From assembly GCF_000143415.4 (NCBI RefSeq), contig NW_003314299.1, positions 804,236 to 868,235 of the forward strand: DNA of 64,000 bases, read 5' to 3'. Below, in pieces: positions 37,356 to 47,604 of the stretch (positions within the stretch are counted from its first letter, which is position 1; each line of letters opens with the position of its first letter). A program made the position numbers and the translations under genes. The DNA comes from Selaginella moellendorffii. Taxonomy: Eukaryota; Streptophyta; Lycopodiopsida; Selaginellales; Selaginellaceae. The notes beneath the pieces were generated by a model that was not told the origin of the DNA, ran no database searches, and saw only the letters and a program-made list of their open reading frames with translations.

Positions 37356-40253
37356 ATGCGGGCACTAGCGAGCGCCACATCGATTGGGCGCCCATCCATC
37401 TCCGCGGAGGAGCCAGCCACCGCCGCTGGCTATGTCGCTCTCATCCGCCAGGGCTGCCGCTCCAAATCCCTGGCGGACGCGCGGGAGCTCCACGCGCAGA
37501 TCCTCCGCGCCGGCCATGGATCCGACTCCAATCTCCAGCGCCTCCTCATCAAGCTCTATGGCGATTGCCGCAGCCCTAGCGAGGCAATCGCGGTGTTCTT
37601 TGCCATGCCCGCCCGCGATCCATACGCGTGGAACATGGTTCTCACGGCAAATGCCCAGAACGGGCATTTGGTGGAATCTCTCGAGTTCTTTGAGAAGGTT
37701 CCGGAGAGAGGGATTGTTTGCTGGACGGCACTGCTCCAGGGATTCGCGAGAGCGAAAGATTTGCAGCAGAGCATCGCGATATTCACTGCAATGCCCGAGA
37801 GAAACGATGTGACTTGGAACAGTCTCATTGTGGCAAATACCCAAGCCGGGGATTTGCAGGGAGCAAGGGATACGTTCTCCAGGATGCCGTGCTGGGGGAT
37901 CGTGACATGGAACTGTATGATCAGCGCGCTCTCGCAGTATGGCGAGGTGGATCTCGCGAAAGAGATCTTCGACGCCATGCCGGAGCAAAGCATCGTCTCC
38001 TGGAACGCGATGATGAATGGGTTCGTCCAGAATGGATTCGTGGAGGAGGCGCGCGGGCTGTTTGGCCAGATCCCGGAGCGCGGGATCGTCTCGTGCACGA
38101 ACGCGATCCAGGCGTTCGCCAGCTGCGCGGATTCCAGCGGCCGGATCTTCGCGACGATGCGGCAGCGCAACGAGATCTCGTGGAACGCGATGATCCAGGC
38201 GTGTGGAACCGCGGGGCGAGTGGACGACGCCACCAGGGTCTTCGATCTGATGCCGGCGAGGGATGTGATCTCCTGGACGGCGCTCTCCACCGCGCTGGTC
38301 AACAGTGGCGATCTGGAGGGCGCGCGGTGCTGCTTCGATCGAATGCCCAGGAGGGACGTGGTCGCCTGGAACTCGCTCCTCACGGGATTCGCGAACAAGG
38401 CCATGGCTGGCGACGCCACGGATCTGTTCCAGAAGATGCCCTTCTGGGACTCCTTGTCATGGAACTCGATCGCGCAGGCTTTCGCCGAGACTGGCGATCT
38501 CGCCACTGCCAAGGAGATTTTTGCCTGGATGCCCTCCACGAACATCTTCTCGTGGACGATCCTCCTGGCGGCGTGTGCGCAGGCTGGGAGCTTCGAGGAT
38601 TCGAGGGCGCTCTTCGATGACATGGAGCAGCGCAACGCTGTGGCCTGGAACGCGCTCATCACGTCCTATGCGCTGGGGCGGCAGTGCGAGCTCGCGGAGC
38701 AGTGCTTCACGAAGATCCCCTACTGGACGATCGTTTCCTGGAATGCGATTCTACAGGCTTACGGGGAAACAGGGCGCACGGCCTCCGCGAGAGATCTCTT
38801 CGCAAAAATGCCCAAAAGAGATGTTATTTCGTGGAACATCCTCCTCACAGCAACTGCCCATGGCGGGGATTTGCTGTACGGTAGATCTGTTCTTGCGAGG
38901 ATCCCGGAAGCAAGTGTCGTGTCGTACACTATTTTGATCACCGCATGCGCAGAGAAGGGTATGATTCTTCTAGCAGAAGATTTGTTCCTCCATTCTCCTG
39001 AGAATGATGTGGCGTCTTGGAACGCTTTGATATCAGCAAATGCCCGGCATGGGCAAATGCGTAATGCCATCGATCTCTTTAAGCGCATGGATCTCGAGGG
39101 CACGAGGCCGGACGGGATCACATTCGTGGGGATCCTTAGCGCCTGCGCTGTCAGCGGCGATCTTGCTACTGGTAAGCTGATCCATCGCAGCGCTCTCGAG
39201 GGATCATCTCTAGACGATCCCGTGCTGGCCACCGCACTCCTCGACATGTACAGCAAGGCCGGCGATCTGGGCGCGGCGATGGCGATCTTCGCGGCGATGG
39301 CGCAGAGGGACGTGACGGCCTGGAACGCGATCGTGGCGGCGTGCGCGCGCAACGGGCGATTTGACCGCGCAGAGCGCTTCTTCTGGGTAATGGCGGCCAG
39401 GGACGTGATCTCGTGGACGTCGATGATCGCGGTGCTGGCGCAGAGCGGGCAGATCGATCGCGCACGCCTCGTCTTCGATGAGATGCCGGACAAGGATCTC
39501 GCGGCGTGGAACGCGATGATCTCGGCCCACGCCCAGCACGGCGATCCAAGGTCCGCCCTCAAGCTCTTCCGGCTCATGGACCTCGAGGGCGTCCACCCGG
39601 ACGAGATCACATACGTTTGCGCGCTTGATTCGTGCTCCACCCTCGCGTCGCCCAGCACGGGAAAGATCATCCACGAGGATCTTTCCGCCGATGGGCTGGA
39701 ATCCGCGAGCGTCGTCGTGACTACCGCGCTGCTCAGCATGTATGCCAAGTGCGGCCAGCTCCATCGCTCGCGATCTCTCTTCGATCGGATCGCCAATCCC
39801 AGTGGCGTCTCGTGGAACGCGATGATCGCAGCATATGCCCAGAATGGGCATCCAGTCGAGGCATTCGATCTGTTTGCTCTCATGATCCAAGATGGCGCGC
39901 GCGTGGATCATATCACGTTCCAGTGCGTGCTGTTTGGATCCAGCCACGCTGGGTCGCTGGAGATGGCGATCAAATACCTCTCGTGGATGATGGGTGATTT
40001 TGATTGTGCTCCATTGCTGCCGCACTTCATCTGCGTGATTGATCTTCTCGGGCGATCTGGGCGGCTCCAGGATGCTGAGGAGCTGATCTATGCTATGCCC
40101 GTGGAGCCTGATGATGTGGCATGGATGACGCTGTTATCAGCGTGTAGCAGCCACAAGGATAGATCACGAGGAGGACGAGCTGGAACGTTGGTTCTCAAGC
40201 TAGATCCTTGTAACTCATCGCCATACGTTCTCCTCTCTAACAATTCAGTGTAG
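37356..40253 (+). CDS. PPR protein, PLS-class, single exon, no DYW domain
   Basis: A 965-residue intronless frame. The N-terminus has GYVALIRQGCRSKSLADARE and a LHAQILRAG repeat, then a long array of about 31-residue repeats of the FDxMPxRDVISWNxM type. L-type repeats with GxxPDxITFVGILSACA occur near 39110 and 39600. The C-terminus carries an E1-like segment (CVIDLLGRSGRLQDAEELIY, VAWMTLLSACSSHKD, SSPYVLLSNNSV) and ends without a DYW domain. Expected role is sequence-specific organelle RNA recognition, mostly C-to-U editing with a DYW partner. It resembles the gene at 24543 in repeat type and nucleotide palindromes, suggesting recent common origin. Confidence 0.92.
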   Translation: MRALASATSIGRPSISAEEPATAAGYVALIRQGCRSKSLADARELHAQILRAGHGSDSNLQRLLIKLYGDCRSPSEAIAVFFAMPARDPYAWNMVLTANAQNGHLVESLEFFEKVPERGIVCWTALLQGFARAKDLQQSIAIFTAMPERNDVTWNSLIVANTQAGDLQGARDTFSRMPCWGIVTWNCMISALSQYGEVDLAKEIFDAMPEQSIVSWNAMMNGFVQNGFVEEARGLFGQIPERGIVSCTNAIQAFASCADSSGRIFATMRQRNEISWNAMIQACGTAGRVDDATRVFDLMPARDVISWTALSTALVNSGDLEGARCCFDRMPRRDVVAWNSLLTGFANKAMAGDATDLFQKMPFWDSLSWNSIAQAFAETGDLATAKEIFAWMPSTNIFSWTILLAACAQAGSFEDSRALFDDMEQRNAVAWNALITSYALGRQCELAEQCFTKIPYWTIVSWNAILQAYGETGRTASARDLFAKMPKRDVISWNILLTATAHGGDLLYGRSVLARIPEASVVSYTILITACAEKGMILLAEDLFLHSPENDVASWNALISANARHGQMRNAIDLFKRMDLEGTRPDGITFVGILSACAVSGDLATGKLIHRSALEGSSLDDPVLATALLDMYSKAGDLGAAMAIFAAMAQRDVTAWNAIVAACARNGRFDRAERFFWVMAARDVISWTSMIAVLAQSGQIDRARLVFDEMPDKDLAAWNAMISAHAQHGDPRSALKLFRLMDLEGVHPDEITYVCALDSCSTLASPSTGKIIHEDLSADGLESASVVVTTALLSMYAKCGQLHRSRSLFDRIANPSGVSWNAMIAAYAQNGHPVEAFDLFALMIQDGARVDHITFQCVLFGSSHAGSLEMAIKYLSWMMGDFDCAPLLPHFICVIDLLGRSGRLQDAEELIYAMPVEPDDVAWMTLLSACSSHKDRSRGGRAGTLVLKLDPCNSSPYVLLSNNSV

Positions 40254-42989
40254 AGTAAAGGAAATGCCAAGATAAATTCTGATCAAACACTCATATGAAA
40301 GATCCTAAGGATGGAGGAAGAAGATGATATGTCTTCTTCTAGCTTTCTAAATAAAGATTAGTCCTTTCAACTTAAACTTTAAGTATTTTCAGAGATTGGA
40401 GAACGAGCTTTAGCAATGTGTGTTTTACTAGAGTTCCACTGGCTCAAATCATCATCTAATCAAGAGCAATTACCCATACTCTAGGATGAGAGCACTTATG
40501 ATGTGTTATATTGCACTAGATAAAAGACTAGAGGAAGCTCCATAAAGAAGGATTGATGGCATAACAATTTTGATGGTGATGTTTTAGTATATTGATTAAG
40601 TTCATATTGATTAGTTTTAAGATTATTATTGTGATTAAAATTATCACTTTAATTTAGCACTATCTAAATATTCTTTCTTGATTTTCTATGAACAGATATT
40701 GGTATTCTCTTGACCATTTAAGAAAATTGAAAAAACAATTACTTTAGTTTTACCTTTTATAAGGTGTACAATCTTAAAAAAAGAAGTCTTTGTGTTAGTG
40801 GTGGAAGGCTTTGCCAACCATTACTATGGCGTTGCTGTAGATCTTGTTGTTGGTGCTGATGGAGTTTGCTAGGCAAATGATATGATTCATAACAAAATTC
40901 CAGATAAGAGTGGTACTAATGACAAAGTTGGGAGTGAAAGTTTTGAAGTTTCTCAATCACCATCAAGGTTATTGATAGTGTGATTTCATTTGGATTTGAT
41001 AGTGAACATCATGACAAATTTTGATGTGTGGCCCAAGCAGCTAGAGGTGAAAGGAAGAGTAAAGCTAGGAGCTCTTGCTCAGTTTCTTATAGATTTGTGT
41101 AATATAAAATTTAGAGCAATCATAGTATGTTTGTGTTTGCTTTTACAAAAAGAGAAAGCTTTCTCATGTTTATTCTTGCAATTTGTTATGTAAGTGATGC
41201 CTTTTTACTCAAGTGACATGTCCATGTCTTTACTTTCACTTCTTAAAGAGGTAAAGAAATTCTCATCTCTTTTGTGGGTGTAAAGAACTTTATTTGGAGT
41301 TCTTATTGTTAACAAGAATTCTTTTGAAGGCCAAAAGGTATGTGCTGTGGGTCTTGTTGGAGAATTGGAGCTGTGTGATTATTGAGTGTCAAACTCGACT
41401 ATCCAATAGAATTTCAGCTTTAAGAGCAGATGAATTGAAGGTATATTAGAGTTTTCTTTATCAAAGTTGCTGAATATTTTGTTAATTACAATGCTGAATA
41501 GAAGTGTTAAATTACAAAGGCTTTGAGCCTTTAACTCTCTGGATTTGCCAATGTTTTGAGTCAAGATTGTTATTGTCTCAGCTGAGCATGCTTATCCTAA
41601 ATAAAAGCCTCCTTCATTCTCTAGGTAACAAATAGTGCATCTGTATATCATGCATTTAGCAAGTTTCCCATTTCATTTGATCTAATCTTTTCTTTGTTTG
41701 AATGTAAACCCTAAACCGTGAATAATGGGGCCAATAATATAAGACCGCCTGAAGGGTCTGAATCACCAATAGGAGAGAAGGTAAGAACCACATTACCACC
41801 ACCAGGAGCAAGAGGCAACAAGAGAATTTTGAGGAGTTAAGTGTGTCTACCCTTTGGAGTTCCACAAAAGTAGGAGTAGGAACTTCAATGCAATCCTAGT
41901 ACAACTACTCTTATCAAAGAGCACATCCCATCTTTCCAATAGAGTCTTACTCTTTAGAGAATAATCATATTCTTTCATACCTTCTAAATATCCCAAGAAA
42001 ATTGAAGGTTTAACCTTTGAATTTATGACACTTCTTCTGGACATAAACTTTATGGATATAAGTACTCCACCATCTAGCATGGTATAAAGTTTGGTCTCAA
42101 ACCCAAGTCAAACAAAGAACAAAGATAAACATGCCCAATTAGGAGGTAAAACATATCTCAAATTGGTTTCTCACTATGAAAAACTATCTAGGAAAATAAA
42201 TAGCTTGTCCAAAATTAACAGGGAAGCAATCATCTTGTGGTGGAATTTCATTGAGAACTCCAAGTTTAACTTGCAATGCACAAATACCTGCAGGAATCAA
42301 GTTTTTTGCATCATCCAATAATAATGCAAGTTGTGTCTATTTCCCATTAGTGGCTAATATATCAATCCAATTTTTACTAAAACCAAGTAATTGAGACAAT
42401 CCTAGGCCTCAAAGCTCATAACCAGTAGAGGTTTACCTTAGTGTTTTACTAGAAATGATGTAGTATATACTGCCCAATTAGCAAAATTGTCATATTGAAA
42501 ACTAAATTAGAATAGTATCAAAATAACAATTGTTGTATTCCATTTTAATATGATATAAAGAAAAATTGAGGAAGTAACTATAAACATGTATTTCTTTATA
42601 GGAAACTATCAAATCCTAGAAGCTAGAGTTTATACAGTTACAAAATCCAATTACAAACATATGAATAAAATATTATAAAACCAATTACTTCCTACAATAC
42701 TACAATACACTTGTCTAGTATATTCTATCTCTCTCTTTTTAAGCTAATTGAAAAATGGGCAATTGCTAAATAAGAGAGTCCTTAGTGGCTACTTTATCCC
42801 TATATATCCTTATTCAAATGTCCTTATCAACCATTAATTAACAACCTTTATTGAACCAAAGGGAACCACCTTTTAGAGATGTTAATGTTTTCATTAATTA
42901 TTAATTAATTGAAAACCCTTCAAAGATTATCGACAAACAGCCCTTACTTGCAAAAGGGAATTAACACCTTTATTTTTACATTAAATCTA
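40254..42989. mobile_element. AT-rich region with copia remnant
   Basis: Base composition drops abruptly after the PPR stop codon. The only recognisable coding trace is on the minus strand at 41847-42080, with FLGYLEGMKEYDYSLKSKTL and then WDVLFDKSS. This is the Ty1/copia integrase-to-RT linker (family form: FLGY...GY..., ...RDVVFDE). No LTRs were identified. A diverged copy of the 43-kb repeat occurs at 42725-42810. Confidence 0.55.
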
Positions 42990-43260
42990 CCAATTCTATA
43001 GTCCCACAATAGATACTTTCTTCCATAAATGCCCTATAAGACACTCATGGATGCCCAATATGTATAATTTTAATGTTTAGGGGTAAAAATATATTTTACT
43101 CATTATATTTTAAGTAGACACTAATTAATAAAAATTGAACCCATTTCATTTACTCTTATACCACATATAGCATCTCTCAACTAAAAAAGATGCAATTGTT
43201 TGATAAAAAAGCTTTAGTAACTATTTTATCCCTATATATCCCTCAATATTCCAAAAATCT
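42990..43260. repeat. Diverged repeat, copy 1 (related copy at 46870-47190)
   Basis: Shared landmarks with the second copy, in the same order: CCCACAAT, GATGCCCAATATGTATAATTT, TAGGGGTAAAAATATA, ATACCACATATAGCA and TTATCCC. The reverse complement of the ATACCACATATAGCA region contains an initiator-tRNA PBS-like sequence (TGGTATAAGAGT, 43152-43163). It is probably the leader/LTR junction of an old minus-strand LTR element. Confidence 0.65.
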
Positions 43261-43272
43261 ATATGACAGTAT

Positions 43273-43466
43273 TATAAGTTCTTGAATTTAAACTTCATGA
43301 GAAGTCACATAATTTGGTATTATTCAAACCCAAGAATATTTAACCCCAAGTACCCCAAGACATTTAACTGATTGGAAAAGGGGATGCATTTTTGTTCATG
43401 GGCTATTTCTTTCTATATTTGAACACTCCTGGACTATTTTTCGGGTCATTTCTTTGATTATTTACA
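43273..43466 (+). mobile_element. Solo LTR of a Cassandra-like TRIM element, older copy
   Basis: 194 bp with ends TATAAG...TTTACA (the first base pair of the expected TG has mutated to TA). It is flanked by the 5-bp direct repeat AGTAT at 43268-43272 and 43467-43471. It aligns over its whole length with the copy at 45897-46090. Its segment near 43290-43355 is a decayed version of the antisense 5S-like block. Exact equal length and its own target duplication support an independent insertion followed by LTR recombination. Confidence 0.85.
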
Positions 43467-44372
43467 AGTATATGTAAATTTCATCCCATGATCACATGTA
43501 CTATAACTTGGTTGAAAGTGTATATGAAACTCTTAGGCTAACACCATACACAACTTAGTATTCAATTTAAGTTTGCAAGCCTATTAGGGATATCCAATCA
43601 TTTATATCTTGTTTAGAGCTTAGGATTAATGTGTTAAAATATCTAGCCATTTCTTAAGAGTTTGAAGAAATAGAAACTTTTAAGCCTTAGAATTTAGCTC
43701 AAGTGTGAACTTGAAGTATGATTTACAAATTCCATCAAGAGTCCATCACAAAAATGTTATGGATGCTATCACATTTCAATGACCTTGAATTAATGAGCCA
43801 CTCCTTATACCAACCTCAAGTTTGAAATAGTGAATTTTGTGGTGGCAGGATCTTATTACTTACAGTATTTGTAGTTCATTTTTACTACCAATTACTATAA
43901 GCTAATATATTGTAGTACAAAACTGCTTTAGCTAATTTCACTACTTGAAACTAGTTTTTTGGAGTTAATGAGTTTGAGTATTGTGGGGAATTAGGAGATA
44001 CCATTGACTTGATTAACTTGACATCACTAATTTTCCTGAGTATAGATATTAATGTACTCCTTCATCCATAATGCCATTGCACACCTATAAAGAATGCTTT
44101 AAAATCCTATTTTGCCCAAGTAAGTGCAATTTGCTTTTAGAATAGAAATTAGCTAAGATGTGTTTAAAAAAATAACCCATTATGCCATAACATCTTCTTA
44201 TCTCACCCAAGCAATTAACAATATCCTTAAATAGTAAGACATGGTTAAAAAATAACCTTTTGATAGTTACCTCTATAAGACAAATGCTATTGATTGGATT
44301 TGATGATTTAGAAAATTTTCCTCCTCCTTTGACTCCGGAGCAGTAGTTGTGCAATTGCTTGATGCTATGTGA

Positions 44373-46580
44373 TTGCAATTGAACAACCAAACTCAGTTGA
44401 TGGTAGCATTCATAACATGTGGTACAGCTCCTTCTGCTCTTAGTGCCAATCCTTGCGTTCGGCTAAAATTCTTTCGTAAAAATCCTAGAGATGATATGTA
44501 CCATTGGTTTGATCACGTCGTGGTGATTGCCATATATCATTCTTGGGATAATGTTTGATGTTTGCATGAGTTTCCCATGTGTCTCCAAAGGACGGCACTA
44601 TAGTGGTACAATGGTTTGAGCACAACCACTTGTGGGGATTGGAGTGTTCTTTTAGACGTCTTCAAACACGCATTCGGATATGTTAATGATTGTGATGATG
44701 CCTTCCAACAATTGCATCATCTTCATCAAGAGTCATTTGAGTTAGTGATGCTGTTTGGTGTTTATTTCTAAAGCCTCTTGTTTCATGCAAAGCCAAATAT
44801 ATCGAAGTGGATCAAGTTAGGAATGTTGTGGCCAACCCTTCGTCAAGATCTTGTTGGATTTGTGCATGCATTTATTCTAGCCACTATTGACAATGCTCTT
44901 CACTTGGCACAATATTATGAGATGTCGCCTCTTCCACTTTTCACTATATGTCCTTCAGCTCCACTTTTTGTAGGCAATGGTCATGTTCCAATGGAGGTTG
45001 ATGTTGCTATTGCTCAAGTCCAAGGATAAGGGCGAGGACATAGACATGGTCATGGTCATGATATTCATTATTGTATATGTGATGAAGTTGGTCATACTTA
45101 TCGGTGTTGTCAGTGTTTTCCAAATTGGTGGCCTCCGTGGAGACCTTGGTGTCAATAACGTCTTGTTGGTGCTGCTATAGTGGAAGGTTTGGACACCGAG
45201 ATGTATTCGGGAAACAATGAATCATGCGAGTAACAAAGGGACTTTGTGCGAATAAGTTAGTGACATTTCCATTTTTCTTTCAAGAGTATTATCAAAGGGT
45301 TCACTTGACATTAGTTCATTTAGTGTTTACTTTTCAAGCTCATTTTTATAACAAGAGGTCTCCTGTTATTTTTTTCGTGCTGGTTAATATAGATTTGAGT
45401 TTATTTTCTATTGCTCGACTTGTTGCCACATATTGCCGTCTACACTTGTGTTATGCAGTGGAGCCAGTTTTTATTCTTTATGGCAACGGCCATACACATA
45501 CATGTGCATAAGATGAGGCAGACTTAGTTGTGCATGTGGGCGATCTCAAACTTATATTGCAGTCATTGTGAGTGGTGCTGAGTTAAACTTTTGACCTCAT
45601 CCTTGGTATGGATTAGTTGCAGTATAATCATGCCAAGTGTGACTTTAAGGTTTCTCTCCTTTGTCTCATACTTCTTTATGTTTCATCCATTCTTTTCACT
45701 TTTATACCTCTTTGTCCTTCTACTTCTACTTCTACTTTTATTACTTTTTTCTCCCCACTACTTCCTCCTATGTTTCTGTCTTGTTCCACTCTTCCCATTT
45801 TTAATTCCTCTGATAGTCTTTGTGTTGTAGTAGTTGACTGGCTTATGAAGGAGTATACCAATATCTTTGAATTTGACCTATCGTCTAAAGCCAAGATGTA
45901 AGCTCCTGAATTTGGACTTCCTAGGAGGTCACCCAACTCAGTACTATTCAAACCCAAGGACGCTTAACCCCAAATATCCCAAGACCCTTAACTGATTGGA
46001 AAAGGGGATGCACTCTTGTTCATGGGCCCTTTCCTTCTATATTTGAATCCCATGGATCGTCTCTCGAGTCGTTCTCTTTGGTTGTTTACACAAGATTGCC
46101 ACACATCATCTAATTCCAACCGGGGATGCTCATCGAATTAAAGTTCCTATTCATCGTCAGTCACCTAAAAAGATCAAGATTTTATGTGTAAATGTTAAAG
46201 AGATGTTGGAAAAGGGTGTTATTCGAAAGTTGTGGAGTCCTTGGGCATGTGAACCTCATCTTGTGATGAAGCCTGATAGGAGTATTTGTTTCTACATTAA
46301 CTATCATCCATTAAACAAAGTGATGGTCCCAGATATGTGCCCTCTTCCTCACATTGCTAATCTCTTGGATCATCTGGGGAGAAGTCATTACTTCACTAAG
46401 TTAAATCTTGCTTTTGGGTACTAAAAAGTACTAATGGCCAAAGAAGATATTCTTAAGACTGATTTTCATATACTATTTGGTTTGTATGAGTTCTTCGTGA
46501 TGCCATTTGATTTGAACAATACTCCAGCAATTTTTCAACAAATGATGGACGAGGTTCTTTGAAATATGCCAAAGGTGACT
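44373..46580 (+). mobile_element. Degenerate Ty3/gypsy gag-pol remnant, plus strand
   Basis: Gag-like text runs from 44400 to 45030, a zinc-knuckle-like cysteine cluster lies near 45060-45130, and a protease-like FDLILGMD trace is near 45590. Reverse transcriptase begins at 46203 (WACEPHLVMKPDRSICFYIN, HYFTKLNLAFGY) and breaks off near 46560 after MPFDLNNTPA. Several stops occur and a solo LTR interrupts the region at 45897. No active protein can be read. Confidence 0.8.
45897..46090 (+). mobile_element. Solo LTR of a Cassandra-like TRIM element carrying antisense 5S rRNA-like sequence
   Basis: 194 bp, TGTAAG...TTTACA ends, flanked by the perfect 5-bp duplication CAAGA (45892-45896 and 46091-46095), inserted in the gypsy remnant. 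Bases 45914-45966 read GGACTTCC, GGAGGTCACCCA, CAGTACTA and GCTTAAC, matching the reverse complement of plant 5S rRNA in order and spacing. Cassandra TRIM elements are known to carry 5S sequence in their LTRs and have been reported in ferns and seed plants. Identity as Cassandra is inference from memory. Confidence 0.85.
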
Positions 46581-46581
46581 G

Positions 46582-46790
46582 TGTAAACCACAAATTTTTC
46601 CTTTCCAATTTGTTAGCTTACCACATTTATCAGAACAACACTACCTTGGCCTTAGTTAAGTTCCCTTGCCAAGGTTCCTACCTATTGTACTAACTCCTAC
46701 TTGGTCCTATTTAGTTTCAGCTACTCATTGCACGAGCAATTGAGCATTAGCCATTCATCCATGGATTCCCAAACTCCTTCAACAACACCT
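46582..46790 (-). mobile_element. LTR fragment related to the one at 51165-57049, uninterrupted
   Basis: In reverse orientation it matches both flanks of the 5.6-kb insertion without a break: TGTAAACCACAAATTTTTCC..., TTAGCTTACC, then ACATTTATC, then CCTTGG, AAGTTCCC, CCAAGGTTCC, CTCCTACTTGG, TTTAGTTTCAGCTACTC. It therefore represents the empty site for element 1, whose target site aligns here at 46620-46627. Confidence 0.85.
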
Positions 46791-46869
46791 CCATTTCCAC
46801 ACTAAATTTACCAATCCTTCTATTGTGTACATTAACTATTTCATGTGAGGCAACTAGTCATCCACCCAT

Positions 46870-47190
46870 ACTGCAGTCCCACAATGGATACCTTCGTCTG
46901 TGAATACTCTACACAAAAGGAAGGACATATGCATAGATGCCCAATATGTATAATTTCAAATTTAGGGGTAAAAATATACCTTGCTCAAGGGTATATTAAA
47001 TTTTTTAAGTAGCTACTAATTAATAAGAATCGAAACCGTGCCATTTGCTCCGATACCACATATAGCACACCTTATCTTTCTCCCCTTAAGCCAACTGAAA
47101 AAGGGGTAATTGCTTGATGAGAGAACCCTTAATATCTATTGTATCCCCATTTATCCCTCAAGGTTCCAAGGATCCACAGTGACAATATAT
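46870..47190. repeat. Diverged repeat, copy 2, with tRNA primer-binding site
   Basis: Same landmarks as 42990-43260, about 3.9 kb away in direct orientation. The minus strand carries TGGTATCGGAGC (47047-47058), a good initiator-Met tRNA primer-binding site. The part to the right is probably a 5' LTR of a minus-strand element; LTR limits were not resolved. Confidence 0.6.
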
Positions 47191-47604
47191 CCAAATCTCA
47201 TTCTATGATCATATGTGCTACACCGGCCAAGAGCACATGACAACAAAATATAGGTGTCCCTATACCCCTCCCCTCACCACACTCTAGTATGGGGTTGGGA
47301 CTTGAACCTAACCTTGCTTTACTAGAGGGTTGGGATTCGAACCCAACCTCTATAGAACTATGTGGGGAATCGGGTGTAGTTCCCTACACCTGGTCAACCT
47401 AGCTAACCCATGCTAATTAGCTTACCTTTGGCATGCTTTCGGGTCCTAACATACGACATTGCTCAATTTCTCAAAATAGATTCTTTAATTGAATTTTGCA
47501 TAAGTATATAGATTTTTACCTTGCAAAACTTCCTCCACTAAATTCTATGCGTTCGCTAAGTTCTCCTTCGATTCTCATGTTGCTTCATAGTGTAAAAATC
47601 CTTT

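Noticed and set aside
45897-46090. Functional 5S rRNA gene
   Set aside because: The 5S-like block is partial, diverged and inside an LTR with target duplications, so it is a retroelement component.
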